A DNA stretch of 64,000 nucleotides from Gammaproteobacteria bacterium (lineage in GTDB: Bacteria; Pseudomonadota; Gammaproteobacteria; SZUA-152): positions 1-64,000 of the forward strand of contig JAOUJW010000019.1 in assembly GCA_029882975.1 (NCBI GenBank). Reading direction: 5' to 3'. The notes under the pieces are model-generated. The model had not been told where the DNA came from, made no database searches, and saw nothing but the letters and a program-made list of their open reading frames with translations. Both the position numbers and the translations under genes were made by a program. Shown piece by piece: positions 1-9,530 of the stretch; the stretch's first letter is position 1, and every line of letters begins with the position of its first letter.

Positions 1-768
1 CGTTCAGTAATATCCCGAACAATTCCTGAGAACAAACGTTCACCGTCGATCACCATCTCACTAACAGCCAACTCCAAGGGAAATGTACTGCCGTCCTTGC
101 GCATACCTTCCACATCACGACCTATACCAATAATCCTGGCCTTTCCGGTTTGAAAATAATTTTTCAGGTAACTGTCATGTTCCCTGGCATAGGGATTGGG
201 CATTAGCACATTGATATTGTTACCAATAACCTCATCAGCTTGATATCCAAATATCTTTTCTGCAGCAAGATTAAAATCCTGAACAATACCGCTTTCGTTA
301 ATGGTAATAATGCCGTCAACCGTGTGTTCAAGCACCGCTCGCTGACGCGTCTCAGTTGCACGCAGGGTGCGCTCAATATTCTTACGCTCGGTTATATCTC
401 GTACGATACCCGAGAACAAGCGCTCGCCGTCTATCAGCATTTCACTGACCGCAAGTTCCAGTGGAAAGGTACTTCCGTCCTTGCGCATACCCTCTACTTC
501 GCGACCTATACCTATGATCTTGGCGTTGCCGGTTTCTACGTAGTTGCTCAAGTACCCGTCATGTTCCTCGGCATAGGGATTGGGCATTAGTTTGTTAATG
601 TTATGACCGACCACTTCATCGGCTTTATAGCCAAATATTTTTTCTGCCGCACGATTAAAGTCCTGAACAATTCCGCTTTCGTTAATAGTAATAATACCAT
701 CAACAATATTTTCCAATACCGCACGCCGACGAATCTCAGCAGCCTGCAGGGCACGTTCAATGTGTTTT
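1..768 (-). repeat. Tandem 384-bp duplication encoding two PAS domains
   Basis: The two PAS-coding units are offset by exactly 384 bases: gttaat at 681 matches gttaat at 297, and cgctcg at 385 matches cgttca at 1. Most differences are third-position changes. The array may continue past the left edge. Confidence 0.85.
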
Positions 769-782
769 TGTTGATCAGCCAT
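1..782 (-). CDS. Tandem FixL-type PAS sensor protein (C-terminus beyond window)
   Basis: The gene runs off the left edge, so only about 260 N-terminal residues are visible and the output domain is unknown. ATG at 782-780 follows a GGAGA ribosome site. Two PAS domains (about residues 20-140 and 148-260) are near-copies with a 128-residue period. Each has the FixL-family signature: a His in EHDGY/EHDSY (H74, H202) and an Arg in GIGR (R94, R222). These match the proximal heme His and the regulatory Arg of rhizobial FixL. Heme-based oxygen or gas sensing is therefore inferred, but PAS domains without heme can keep these residues. No signal peptide or membrane segment precedes PAS1, so this part looks cytoplasmic. 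It lies 52 bases downstream of a receiver-histidine kinase on the same strand and is probably cotranscribed with it. The missing output could be a kinase, GGDEF or EAL domain. Confidence 0.85.
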   Translation of the reverse strand, partial: MADQQKHIERALQAAEIRRRAVLENIVDGIITINESGIVQDFNRAAEKIFGYKADEVVGHNINKLMPNPYAEEHDGYLSNYVETGNAKIIGIGREVEGMRKDGSTFPLELAVSEMLIDGERLFSGIVRDITERKNIERTLRATETRQRAVLEHTVDGIITINESGIVQDFNLAAEKIFGYQADEVIGNNINVLMPNPYAREHDSYLKNYFQTGKARIIGIGRDVEGMRKDGSTFPLELAVSEMVIDGERLFSGIVRDITE

Positions 783-834
783 TGTACCGTTCTCCTTCAC
801 GCTGCCGGCATGTCATCGGATCAGTTGCCTTTTT

Positions 835-2025
835 TCAGGCAATGGTAGTCGAAAGCTTTTCGTCTGATTGCGTTGAGACGTTTTGATTATCCGGTAAACT
901 CACGGTAAAAGTAGTACCAATGCCTTCCATGCTTGCCACGGTAATATCGCCACCCAGTTTTTCGCAGAGTTGCTTTGATATCATCAATCCCAGCCCCGTA
1001 CCTTTTATGAAATCATTGGCCTTGTCGTGCACCTGACTGAATTTTCTAAACAGATTATTGAGTTTTTCTTCAGCAATGCCGATACCGGTGTCTTGAACAA
1101 TAATATTCCAAAAACTACCTTTTTTATGCGTTACTTTCTCCGTGCGAATAGTAATCGTTCCATTTCTTGTGAACTTTGCCGCATTGCTGAGGATGTTGGT
1201 CAGAACTTGAGTAAATCGGACTATGTCAGTGTATATCGTATGAGTACTGTCTATCTCTATATCCAGTTTATTATTGTTTCTTTGAATGATGGGCCTGATA
1301 TCGGAAATACAGCCATGAACAATATCAGATATCGAAATTTCTTCAAAACGCAATCGAAGTTTGCGGCTCTCGATTCTGGCGATATCCAACAAATCATCAG
1401 TCAAAGATAATATGCGGTTACTGGATGTTAATATATGACCAATATTTTCCAAGTAGTGCGCATCATCATTTTCTCTCATCTCATATTGCATGACCTGACA
1501 AAATCCAACAATTGCCGACAAGGGAGTACGCAATTCATGGCTGATCATGGACAAAAAATCCGTTTTTGCTTCGTTGGCCGCTTCAGCTTCCTCTTTGGCC
1601 AGTTGTAGTTTTTCTTCGTTAAACTTCAGCAGCAAATTGGATTCGATTCGCGCCTGAAGCACCTCAAAATCAAAGGGTTTGTGAATATAGTCGTTGGCAC
1701 CATGCTGTATTGCTTCAATAACCTTGGCAGCTTCATAGAAAGCCGTGACAATAATAACCGGCAGCTGAATTGTCGAATATTTGACTCGTATTGCCTTTAA
1801 TACATCGATTCCCTGTATATCAGGTAACAAATAATCCAGCAATACCAGGTCGGGCTTGTGCGTGTCTACGGCTTCCAGTGCCTCAGTACCATTTACAGCC
1901 TGAATGACCTTGTGCCCCATATCCTCAACAGCGTGGGTTAGCAGGTCCAGGTTAATGGGGGTGTCCTCTACTACTAAAATACCTGCCAAACTCTTAGATT
2001 GTTTCAGCAACCTACTTGAGCTCAT
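835..2025 (-). CDS. Response regulator-histidine kinase hybrid (REC-HisKA-HATPase)
   Basis: A cytoplasmic signalling kinase of 396 residues with an N-terminal receiver. The receiver shows the acidic pair in VVEDT, the phospho-acceptor Asp in LVLLDYLLP, Thr in VTAF and Lys in HKPFD. A short helix follows, then the HisKA motif MISHELRTPLSA with the autophosphorylated His and the ATP-binding G boxes DTGIGI and GTGLGL. There is no membrane segment, so the input is probably phosphotransfer to the receiver from another kinase. The open frame extends upstream to a TTG, but ATG at 2025-2023 starts at the conserved receiver and is preferred; its ribosome site is weak. The FixL-type PAS gene follows after 52 bases and may be its partner. 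The specific pathway cannot be named from sequence. Confidence 0.85.
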   Translation of the reverse strand: MSSSRLLKQSKSLAGILVVEDTPINLDLLTHAVEDMGHKVIQAVNGTEALEAVDTHKPDLVLLDYLLPDIQGIDVLKAIRVKYSTIQLPVIIVTAFYEAAKVIEAIQHGANDYIHKPFDFEVLQARIESNLLLKFNEEKLQLAKEEAEAANEAKTDFLSMISHELRTPLSAIVGFCQVMQYEMRENDDAHYLENIGHILTSSNRILSLTDDLLDIARIESRKLRLRFEEISISDIVHGCISDIRPIIQRNNNKLDIEIDSTHTIYTDIVRFTQVLTNILSNAAKFTRNGTITIRTEKVTHKKGSFWNIIVQDTGIGIAEEKLNNLFRKFSQVHDKANDFIKGTGLGLMISKQLCEKLGGDITVASMEGIGTTFTVSLPDNQNVSTQSDEKLSTTIA

Positions 2026-2150
2026 CACCTTTTTCCCTATTTTTGGTATGCGTGGACAAAATTTACTAAATTGGTCAACTATATGCCAAATCAATAGCCA
2101 CTACAATAGTAGACTTTTTCATCTGGTATTGGAATGAAGGATCTTGGGTT

Positions 2151-2924
2151 TCAACATTTGAGTAATGCCCGCACTTTTTCCAGATCCTCCGGAGTATCCA
2201 CTCCCACTCCCGGGTCTTTGGGCGACACTGCAACCGCAATTCGTTGATTATTATCAAGAACTCGCAATTGCTCCAGCTTCTCCAGTTGTTCCAGCGGTGA
2301 TGGCTGAGTGATAACGTATTGGGACACAAACCCCGCACGATAGGCATAAATTCCCAGATGGCGAAAAAACTTGCCCCGCTCCAACGGCAATCCCATCTTG
2401 GCACTTAGTGTCTGCGCATCGAAGCGGTCTCTGTCCCAGGGTATGGGGGCCCGACTGAAATACAAGGCATATCCCAGTGTGTTCATGGTGACTTTGACCA
2501 CATTGGGATTTAGCAGCTCTTCCAAGTTGTCTATGGGATAGCAAAGTGTTGCCATAGCCGCTGCGGTTTTCTCCATTAGAGTTCGTACGGTGAGATCGAT
2601 AAGTACCGGAGGCAACATGGGCTCGTCCCCCTGCACATTGACAATGATTTCGCCCTGAGGCAATCGCATCAGGTCAATGACTTCCGCGATGCGTTCAGTC
2701 CCACTGCTGGGCTTATCTGTCGTCATGCATACCTGAGCCCCGAATCCGGTAGCCGTATCGTGTATACGCTCATCATCGGTAGCGATGATAACCCGATGTG
2801 CTGCGCTGGCCATAGCCAACTCATACACGCGTTGCAACAAACTTTTGCCGGCGATATCAAGCAAGGGCTTCCCGGGTAAGCGGGACGAGGCATATCGGGC
2901 CGGAATGACAACCGTAAATGACAT
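2151..2924 (-). CDS. kdsB: 3-deoxy-manno-octulosonate cytidylyltransferase
   Basis: This enzyme activates Kdo with CTP to CMP-Kdo, the donor used for the inner core of lipopolysaccharide, in the cytoplasm. The 257 residues begin with the typical VIPARYASSRLPGKPL nucleotide-binding loop. The family segments VNVQGDEP and FSRAPIPW are present, and the length is normal (about 250). It is the last gene of the comEC-exbB-exbD-msbA-lpxK-trm112-kdsB operon, 17 bases after the Trm112-family gene. This order is common in gammaproteobacteria and supports the assignment. No clear terminator is visible in the 125 bases before the next gene. Confidence 0.96.
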   Translation of the reverse strand: MSFTVVIPARYASSRLPGKPLLDIAGKSLLQRVYELAMASAAHRVIIATDDERIHDTATGFGAQVCMTTDKPSSGTERIAEVIDLMRLPQGEIIVNVQGDEPMLPPVLIDLTVRTLMEKTAAAMATLCYPIDNLEELLNPNVVKVTMNTLGYALYFSRAPIPWDRDRFDAQTLSAKMGLPLERGKFFRHLGIYAYRAGFVSQYVITQPSPLEQLEKLEQLRVLDNNQRIAVAVSPKDPGVGVDTPEDLEKVRALLKC

Positions 2925-2941
2925 ATTACTCAGTACGCGGC

Positions 2942-3124
2942 TTAAGCCACTTCCTCGTCAGCAGCCAACTGCCGAGCTTCTTCTTCCAACATAACAGGAA
3001 TATCCTCTCGAATCGGGAAAGCCAGACGATCACCTTTACAGACCAGTTCGGCTTTGTCCTGATTGAAAACCAGCGGACCTTTACACAGCGGACATACCAG
3101 TATATCTAACAGTTTTCTATCCAT
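2942..3124 (-). CDS. Trm112/YcaR family small zinc-ribbon-like protein
   Basis: A 60-residue protein with the family start [14 protein letters not shown] and the conserved [13 protein letters not shown] segment. Only one CPLC pair plus a later single Cys remain, so a full four-Cys zinc site is not present; many bacterial YcaR-type members also lack it. In eukaryotes Trm112 activates methyltransferases; the bacterial role is less clear. The start overlaps the 3' end of lpxK by 8 bases, which indicates translational coupling. The lpxK-ycaR-kdsB order is widespread. Confidence 0.9.
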   Translation of the reverse strand: MDRKLLDILVCPLCKGPLVFNQDKAELVCKGDRLAFPIREDIPVMLEEEARQLAADEEVA

Positions 3125-4139
3125 TTTTTACTCGCTCATTTAGTTTGATTAATAAATTATAATAAAATGTTTCATCCAATTGTGCCTGAACCGGAAGCAC
3201 CCACATGTGCTCACTGGAAAATTTATGGCCCTTTTGGTGCTTTAAACTCTTTATTTTTACTGCATCCTTTTCAGTCATCAGTATCCATTTGCCGTCATTA
3301 AATACCAAATCTTCTTTTGAATATTGATGATGATCGGCAAAACTCCGAGGTGTCACTTTGATTTTATTGCGCTCCAACAATTGAAAAAACCGTTTTGGAT
3401 TTCCAATTCCAGCAACAGCATTGACGGTCCGGTCTTTTAGTTCCACCACAGGTTTTGTCACACGGCTATCATCGAGGCGATACACGTGATCGTAGACCAA
3501 ATTCATGGAAAACTCTTCGCAACCGGCCGTTTTTCCGTCGCCGTTACTCACTACAAAATCCACCGTTTTCAACCGCGACACCGGTTCACGCAAAGGTCCG
3601 GCGGGCAGCAGCCAACCATTGCCAAAGCGACGATCGGCATCAGTGACAGCAATTTCCACATCTCGCTTCAAGGCATAATGCTGTAAACCGTCGTCACACA
3701 ACAACACATCACAATCAAACTGCTGCAACAATCGTTTCCCGTCTTCAACGCGGTTTGGGCCTACCACGACCGGACATTGGGTTCGCATCGCTAACAGGAC
3801 CGGTTCATCCCCGGCTTCATTTGGATCCGAGTCAGCGCTAACGGCAAGTGGCCATTGCCTGGAGTTGCCGCCGTACCCCCGGCTTATAATTCCCGGTTTA
3901 AAGCCGCTTTGTTGCAAGCGCTTAACCAAGGCTATCACTAAAGGTGTTTTACCCGTACCCCCTACTGTAATATTGCCTACCACAATCACCGGCACCGGCA
4001 GCGATTGACTTTTCAGCACTCCCAGCCCATACAGCGTTCGACGCAAACCCGCTAAAGTGGCAAACAACAAAGACAATGGCAGCAACAACCAGGAGATGAT
4101 GCAAGTCTTACCATACCAGCAATCCACCAGTCGGTTCAC
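3117..4139 (-). CDS. lpxK: Tetraacyldisaccharide 4'-kinase
   Basis: LpxK phosphorylates the 4' position of the lipid A disaccharide at the inner membrane to give lipid IVA. The 340-residue product has an N-terminal hydrophobic stretch (about 12-32, membrane anchor), a P-loop in [13 protein letters not shown] (about 56-68), and the conserved DDGLQHY segment (about 150). The length fits the family (about 330). The likely start is GTG at 4139, with GAGGG about ten bases upstream. It sits between msbA and the Trm112-family gene; msbA-lpxK pairing is classic because both act on lipid A. Confidence 0.96.
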   Translation of the reverse strand: MNRLVDCWYGKTCIISWLLLPLSLLFATLAGLRRTLYGLGVLKSQSLPVPVIVVGNITVGGTGKTPLVIALVKRLQQSGFKPGIISRGYGGNSRQWPLAVSADSDPNEAGDEPVLLAMRTQCPVVVGPNRVEDGKRLLQQFDCDVLLCDDGLQHYALKRDVEIAVTDADRRFGNGWLLPAGPLREPVSRLKTVDFVVSNGDGKTAGCEEFSMNLVYDHVYRLDDSRVTKPVVELKDRTVNAVAGIGNPKRFFQLLERNKIKVTPRSFADHHQYSKEDLVFNDGKWILMTEKDAVKIKSLKHQKGHKFSSEHMWVLPVQAQLDETFYYNLLIKLNERVKNG

Positions 4140-4160
4140 CGGAATTCGCCCTCTGCAACC

Positions 4161-5912
4161 CTACTCTGGGTTCTCTGTAAACTGCATTGTGTGTAATGCC
4201 GCATAAGTGCCACTCAAGGCCAATAGCTCTGCATGTTTACCTTGCTCAACAATTCGACCTTCATTCATAACCACGATCAAATCGGCGTTCTCCACCGTCG
4301 ACAGTCTATGAGCAATGACAAAGGTGGTTCGTCCTTGCATAAGGATTTCCAGTGCATCCTGAATAATTCGTTCCGATTCGTTATCTAAAGCGGAGGTCGC
4401 CTCATCCAGGATTAATATGGGTGCGTCTTTTAATAAAGCCCGAGCGATGGCAACTCTTTGCCGTTGTCCTCCGGACAAACTACCCTGCTCCGTGATCAGG
4501 GTATCCAAACCTTGAGGCAATTCCTGAATAAACTCCATGGCGTGAGCTGCGGTAGCTGCTTTGACAATGTGTTCTCTATCTGTATCTTGACAACCATAGG
4601 CGATGTTGTTGGCAACGGTATCGTTGAACAAGGTGACATCCTGGCTCACCAAGGCGATGTGCTGACGCAGGTTACTTAATCGTAACTCCCCTAAAGGAAT
4701 CCCATCCAGAAGAATTTCTCCCTGTTGAGGATCGTAAAAGCGTGGTAACAAACTCACCAATGTGCTTTTGCCGCTTCCGGAACGCCCTACAAAGGCAACG
4801 GTTTGGCCTGCGCTCACTTTGAGGCTTACCCCTTTTAAAACCTGCTGTTCTCTATCACGGTCATAACTGAAGCCAATGTTTCTAAACTCCACCTCACCCC
4901 TGGGCTTATCCAAACTGAGCGTACCCGTATCTATTTCAGCTTGCGTATCCAATAGTTCAAACAAACTTTGTGCAGCAGCCACACCACGTTGAATATTTTC
5001 GGTAACTTGAGTCAGTCGCTTCATGGGTGGTAACAGCAATAAACTGGCCGATACAAAGGACATGAACACGCCGGGTGTGGTGATAGTGGTTTCTTTGGTG
5101 ACGAAGTAAACAACACAGGCCAAGGCCAGAGCCGCAAAAAATTGCGAGATGGGCACGTTCAAGCCGCTGGTAATGGCCATTTTCATAAATTGGCGCCGGT
5201 TAAATTCATTGGCTTGTTCAAAGACCCGTTTCTCGTATTCCTCCGCACCGTATACTTTGACCACCCGCTGCCCTTCTATCACCTGTTGTGATACTTGCGA
5301 CACACTCCCCATGGATGTTTGTATTTTCCGACTGATACGCCGAAAACGCTTGCTCACATACACCACCAAACCGCCAATTACCGGTGTCACTACCAAATAA
5401 AACAGAGTTAGCTGCCAGCTGATAATAATCATCCAGATCAACAAGCCGAGCACAGTGAGGGTATCCCGTATTAACACGGTTAGGGCGTTGGTTGTAGCCC
5501 CTGCTACTTGTTCTACATCGTAGATCAATTTAGAGGTCAATTGCCCCTTGTTATGAGTATCAAAAAAACGACTGGGTAACCGCAGTAAATGTTCAAAGAT
5601 AAGCCGACGTAAATCACGAATCACATTGCGACCCACCCATTCCATATAAAAACGGGTAAGAAACGCACCTACTCCGCGAATCAAAAACAACAGGAGCAAT
5701 GCTCCCGGTAAATACTTAATGACTTTGGGATCTTTATGAATAAACGTGCCATCCAACAGAGGTTCCATCATGGCGGCAAAACCGGTTTCAGTGGCGGCCA
5801 CAAGAGTCATACCGAAAACTGCTACCATAAATCCGCCAAGATAGGGGCGTGTAAAACGCAACAGGCGTTTATACACAGCGGATGCTGCGTCCTGATTACC
5901 AGCCTGAGCCAT
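4161..5912 (-). CDS. msbA: Lipid A flippase, ABC transporter MsbA
   Basis: A half-transporter that flips lipid A-core across the inner membrane. The 583 residues comprise a six-helix exporter domain (about 25-320) and an ATPase domain (about 340-580). The latter has Walker A GRSGSGKST, signature LSGGQRQR, Walker B LILDEATSALD and the switch His in VIAHRLST. ATG at 5912 lies just after GGCGGGG and is preferred over the GTG one codon earlier. It is 6-10 bases downstream of exbD and about 20 bases upstream of lpxK, in one operon. Confidence 0.95.
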   Translation of the reverse strand: MAQAGNQDAASAVYKRLLRFTRPYLGGFMVAVFGMTLVAATETGFAAMMEPLLDGTFIHKDPKVIKYLPGALLLLFLIRGVGAFLTRFYMEWVGRNVIRDLRRLIFEHLLRLPSRFFDTHNKGQLTSKLIYDVEQVAGATTNALTVLIRDTLTVLGLLIWMIIISWQLTLFYLVVTPVIGGLVVYVSKRFRRISRKIQTSMGSVSQVSQQVIEGQRVVKVYGAEEYEKRVFEQANEFNRRQFMKMAITSGLNVPISQFFAALALACVVYFVTKETTITTPGVFMSFVSASLLLLPPMKRLTQVTENIQRGVAAAQSLFELLDTQAEIDTGTLSLDKPRGEVEFRNIGFSYDRDREQQVLKGVSLKVSAGQTVAFVGRSGSGKSTLVSLLPRFYDPQQGEILLDGIPLGELRLSNLRQHIALVSQDVTLFNDTVANNIAYGCQDTDREHIVKAATAAHAMEFIQELPQGLDTLITEQGSLSGGQRQRVAIARALLKDAPILILDEATSALDNESERIIQDALEILMQGRTTFVIAHRLSTVENADLIVVMNEGRIVEQGKHAELLALSGTYAALHTMQFTENPE

Positions 5913-5921
5913 CACCCCGCC

Positions 5922-6344
5922 TTACTGGGATGACGTGGTTTGCGTGGTAGCAAAACTCAGATGGACAAAGCCCAACTGCCGTGCTGCATCCATGACGGTG
6001 ACCACTGATTGGTGTGTGGTGTTAGCATCGGCACTCACAATGATGGGTGGGTCCTCTCTGCCATTGGCTACCTTTAACATGGCTTTTTTCAAGGTGTCGA
6101 TTTGCGTGTTAATCACCCGTTTGCCATTGATGAAATAAGTCCCTTCCGCATTAATGACGATTTCCATAACAAAAGTTTCTTTTTGCGGGGCATCTATCGC
6201 GGCTTTAGGCAGTACCACTTCGATTTCCGATTGTCTTTCAAATGTGGTGGAAACCATGAAGAAAATAAGAAGTAAAAACACAACGTCAATCAACGGTGTG
6301 ATATTTACATCCAGTTCTTCCTGTTTGGACTGTTTTAAATTCAC
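5922..6344 (-). CDS. exbD: Biopolymer transport protein ExbD/TolR family
   Basis: A 140-residue inner-membrane protein of the ExbD/TolR type. It has a short cytoplasmic N-terminus, then one membrane helix starting at ITPLIDVVFLLLIFFMV; the Asp in PLIDVV is the proton-pathway residue. The rest (about 45-140) is periplasmic. With ExbB it uses proton motive force to power TonB- or Tol-like partners. Start is GTG at 6344 with AAAGGA upstream. The position between exbB and msbA is typical of gammaproteobacterial comEC operons; no tonB is seen nearby, so the energised partner is unknown. Confidence 0.93.
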   Translation of the reverse strand: MNLKQSKQEELDVNITPLIDVVFLLLIFFMVSTTFERQSEIEVVLPKAAIDAPQKETFVMEIVINAEGTYFINGKRVINTQIDTLKKAMLKVANGREDPPIIVSADANTTHQSVVTVMDAARQLGFVHLSFATTQTTSSQ

Positions 6345-6386
6345 TGAGAAAGAATCCTTTAAACTATAGGGTTGGACAGGTACGAA

Positions 6387-7007
6387 TTACTTTTTCGAGC
6401 GATCCCTGTCACCGTGGATCACTTCAACCAGCTTGATGGCTTCGGCCTCCATGAAGACCACCAACTCTTCCACACGACCCCGTAAATAGCGGTAAAACAT
6501 TAAGGCGGGGATGGCCACCGACAAACCGGCTGCGGTCGTTATCAAGGCTTTTGAAATACCACCGGATAATACCGTGGGATTACCTACACCTTCCTGAGTG
6601 ATAATGCTGAACACCTCAATCATACCAATGACCGTTCCCAACAGCCCGATTAACGGAGTAATGGAAGCCACGGTGCCTAGGGAGTTTAAATATCGTTCCA
6701 GCTCATGGACTTCATGTCGGCCAATTTCTTCGATACTCTCTTTCATTACTTCGCGGTTGTGATGCATATTGGTCAATCCTGCAGCCAAGACACGTCCCAG
6801 TGGTGAACCTTTTTTGATAATATTGATTTGTTCCTCACCCAATTGTCCTTGACTATGCCAGTGCCAAATTTGAGCCACCAGATGTTTGGGAATGACGCGT
6901 TTTTTCTGCAGCGCCCAAAGCCGTTCCCCGATAATGGCTAAGGCGACAACGGAACATAAAATAAGCGGTACCATTAACCAACCGCCGGCTTTTACAATTT
7001 CAAACAC
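6387..7007 (-). CDS. exbB: MotA/TolQ/ExbB proton channel family protein
   Basis: A 206-residue membrane protein with a first helix near residues 10-28. The conserved pair of helices around SLGTVASITPLIGLLGTVIGM and ALITTAAGLSVAIPALMFY carries the family's Thr and Gly residues. It forms the proton channel with ExbD, encoded 42 bases downstream. GTG at 7007 is preceded by AAGGAAG at suitable spacing. Length is typical of the short ExbB variant. TolQ is an alternative name, but a tol-pal cluster is not present. Confidence 0.93.
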   Translation of the reverse strand: MFEIVKAGGWLMVPLILCSVVALAIIGERLWALQKKRVIPKHLVAQIWHWHSQGQLGEEQINIIKKGSPLGRVLAAGLTNMHHNREVMKESIEEIGRHEVHELERYLNSLGTVASITPLIGLLGTVIGMIEVFSIITQEGVGNPTVLSGGISKALITTAAGLSVAIPALMFYRYLRGRVEELVVFMEAEAIKLVEVIHGDRDRSKK

Positions 7008-7083
7008 TATGGTCTTCCTTTATTTTGGATTTTACGTAATGTAGCAAAGTCCGGGCTGCGCCGGTAGCCCAAGAGCGTATAGT

Positions 7084-9483
7084 TTACCAAAAACTGTACC
7101 AATTTCTTATATTTGAATGCCAATATCGTTGTTGCGAAAGACGATAAGCCTGATCCAATACCATCCCCCCAGACTCACTTCGAAAGCGAATGGCACCGTG
7201 CTGGGCGGAATCGTACAGCTGCATATCGCGTTGGCGGTAGCGCTGTAGCACCTCTGCCTTGGGAAACCCGTAGCGGTTGCGAAACCCCACGGGTAACACC
7301 ACGACTTGGGGTGCAACCGCATCCAAAAAACCGGCGCTGGACGAGGTGTTACTGCCGTGATGTGGCGCCACCAAAACGTCCGCTCGCAACTCCCCGCTTC
7401 TGGTCGCCACCAGCCAGTCCTCCGCCGCTTTTTCTATATCCCCCGGGATGAGCACGCGGCCACCATCCGCCGAACTGACCCGAAGTACACAGGAAAGGTT
7501 GTTATTTTCTTTCACCTGCCGGCGCCATTGGTCGGTGGGGTGCAGTATTGTAAAACTCACGTCATCCCAAATCCAGCTCTCTCCCGCATTACACGGTGCC
7601 ACCGCAGCGGCTTTAATCCCAGTTAATAGCTCAGGTTCTCCGGATAGCAGCTCGCTTACAGGTACACTCTTACTGACCGATTCTGCCCCCCCTACATGAT
7701 CGGTGTCGGTGTGGCTGATAATGAGACGGTCCAGGTGATTCAATCCCTGATGCCGTAAATAAGGTAAAACCACCGACTCTCCGGTATTATGACCACTACG
7801 AAAACGTGGTCCCGTATCAAACAAAAGCACATGATGGCGGGTTTGTACCACAGCGGCCAGCCCCTGACCCACGTCAAGCAAAGTAAAATAGAATTGTCCT
7901 GATTGTGGTGATTCGGGTCGGATCATCAGCATCGGCAGGAACCAAAATATCCCCAGGAGTCTTGCCGGAATACCGGCAGGCATCAACATCCAGAGTAAAC
8001 CCAGGATTGCAGGAACCAGCGTCCATCCGGGAGGACTAAAAAACTGCAGTTGCAGCGCGTCCCAGTCTGCCAACCGGGACAAACCCCACCACAGCAGGCT
8101 CAGACTGAGATCCGCTCCCTCGAGTAAGAGAGCTCCGAACGCAGGAAAAACCTCAATGAACAAAGTACCGCTCAATGCTAAAGGTACGGTGACAAAACTC
8201 ACTACCGGAATGGCCAGGGTATTGGCCACAGGTGAAGATAAAGACAGTTTTCCATATATTATCAATAAGATAGGAAATAAACCCAGAAACAACACAAACT
8301 GCAGACGGCCCCAACGCCACCACCACCCCTGCGTTTTCAAGCGTCCGCCTGACGCAAATAAAATAAGGGCAACTGCTGAAAAAGACAACCAAAACCCTAC
8401 ATCCATAGCCGCCATGGGATCCAATCCCAGAACAAATATCAGCGCTAAGGCTAGAACCGTACTGCCTTTGACTTGTCGTTGCAGCAACAAAACCAGCATG
8501 ACCACAGCCACCATAATCAGCGCCCTTTGAGTGGGGATGGAAAAACCGGCCAAGGCAGCGTAAATACAGGCACCAGGCAATGCTAACAGAGCCCCCGCTT
8601 TGGCCGCAGGAAATCTTAAAGGGGCCCGCGGTATGTATACCCACAACCAACGCCCCAAAAAAAACAATAAACCCGCCACCATCCCTATATGTAAACCGGA
8701 AATGGCCATTAAATGATTGGTTCCTGTTGCCGTCAGCACTTGCCACTGTTCCGGGGAGATATATTGACGATCTCCCAGGGTAAGTGCCCCCAGCAAGCCC
8801 TTATTAGGCGAAGTCTCCACAGCATTCATGATGGAGCGGCGTAAGCGATCCCTCACGGTATCCAATCCAAAACGGGGGCTGGTGGCAAAAGGACGATTCA
8901 AGGGTAATTCCGGCAATGCAGCCGCAAGTCTTTTGCCGCGTTTGCCACGATGCTCCAACACATATCCGGTTGCACCAATACCCTTCTTGAACAACCACTG
9001 CTCCCGGTCAAAACCACCGGGATTCAAGTTCCCGTGAGGCCGTTTCAAACGTACCAATAACAACCAGGATTGGCCTGGCTGTAAGATGTTGTCGCCGTTA
9101 TACCATTGCAAGCGAACCTTGCTCGGATAAAAATTGGGGGATTCCAATTTGACACCCAAGGCATCTATGTTCCATAACTTTTTGATGGTAAACTCAAACG
9201 TAACGTGTTGATCGTCATACACCGGTAGGGATTTCACCTCACCGGATAGAATAAGATCACGGCCTTCCAATGAGGGGGATAAGGTGTCATGGACTTGAAC
9301 CTGGGCATGTAATACCGCCCATAGAAATCCAATACAGGGCATCAAAATTGGCCGGAAATGTGAATACTTAAAGGCGACAGGCAGCAGGAGAACCAGCAAC
9401 CACGACCATGCCGCATCCGGGACTTGTGGTTGAAACTGCAATAGCACCACTCCTAGCAATAAACCTAGCGCTGTTATTCGCAT
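7084..9483 (-). CDS. comEC: DNA internalization channel ComEC/Rec2
   Basis: An inner-membrane protein that takes up single-stranded DNA during natural transformation. The 799 residues include N-terminal membrane helices and the DUF4131 region, the helical Competence domain (about 230-500), and a C-terminal metallo-beta-lactamase domain with ISHTDTDHVGG (HxHxDH type) and APHHGSNTS. The frame opens at a TTG (9537) that would overlap the divergent DUF2062 gene by seven bases. ATG at 9483 gives a normal hydrophobic N-terminus and is preferred, although its ribosome site is weak. It is the first gene of the operon. Whether the organism is competent cannot be judged here. Confidence 0.92.
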   Translation of the reverse strand: MRITALGLLLGVVLLQFQPQVPDAAWSWLLVLLLPVAFKYSHFRPILMPCIGFLWAVLHAQVQVHDTLSPSLEGRDLILSGEVKSLPVYDDQHVTFEFTIKKLWNIDALGVKLESPNFYPSKVRLQWYNGDNILQPGQSWLLLVRLKRPHGNLNPGGFDREQWLFKKGIGATGYVLEHRGKRGKRLAAALPELPLNRPFATSPRFGLDTVRDRLRRSIMNAVETSPNKGLLGALTLGDRQYISPEQWQVLTATGTNHLMAISGLHIGMVAGLLFFLGRWLWVYIPRAPLRFPAAKAGALLALPGACIYAALAGFSIPTQRALIMVAVVMLVLLLQRQVKGSTVLALALIFVLGLDPMAAMDVGFWLSFSAVALILFASGGRLKTQGWWWRWGRLQFVLFLGLFPILLIIYGKLSLSSPVANTLAIPVVSFVTVPLALSGTLFIEVFPAFGALLLEGADLSLSLLWWGLSRLADWDALQLQFFSPPGWTLVPAILGLLWMLMPAGIPARLLGIFWFLPMLMIRPESPQSGQFYFTLLDVGQGLAAVVQTRHHVLLFDTGPRFRSGHNTGESVVLPYLRHQGLNHLDRLIISHTDTDHVGGAESVSKSVPVSELLSGEPELLTGIKAAAVAPCNAGESWIWDDVSFTILHPTDQWRRQVKENNNLSCVLRVSSADGGRVLIPGDIEKAAEDWLVATRSGELRADVLVAPHHGSNTSSSAGFLDAVAPQVVVLPVGFRNRYGFPKAEVLQRYRQRDMQLYDSAQHGAIRFRSESGGMVLDQAYRLSQQRYWHSNIRNWYSFW

Positions 9484-9530
9484 GTTTGACTTATATAATT
9501 GTTTACACTTTGTTAACCGGTAGTTGTTAA

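Noticed and set aside
8156-8746. Open frames on both strands inside comEC
   Set aside because: They lie wholly within the conserved ComEC frame and lack recognisable protein features.
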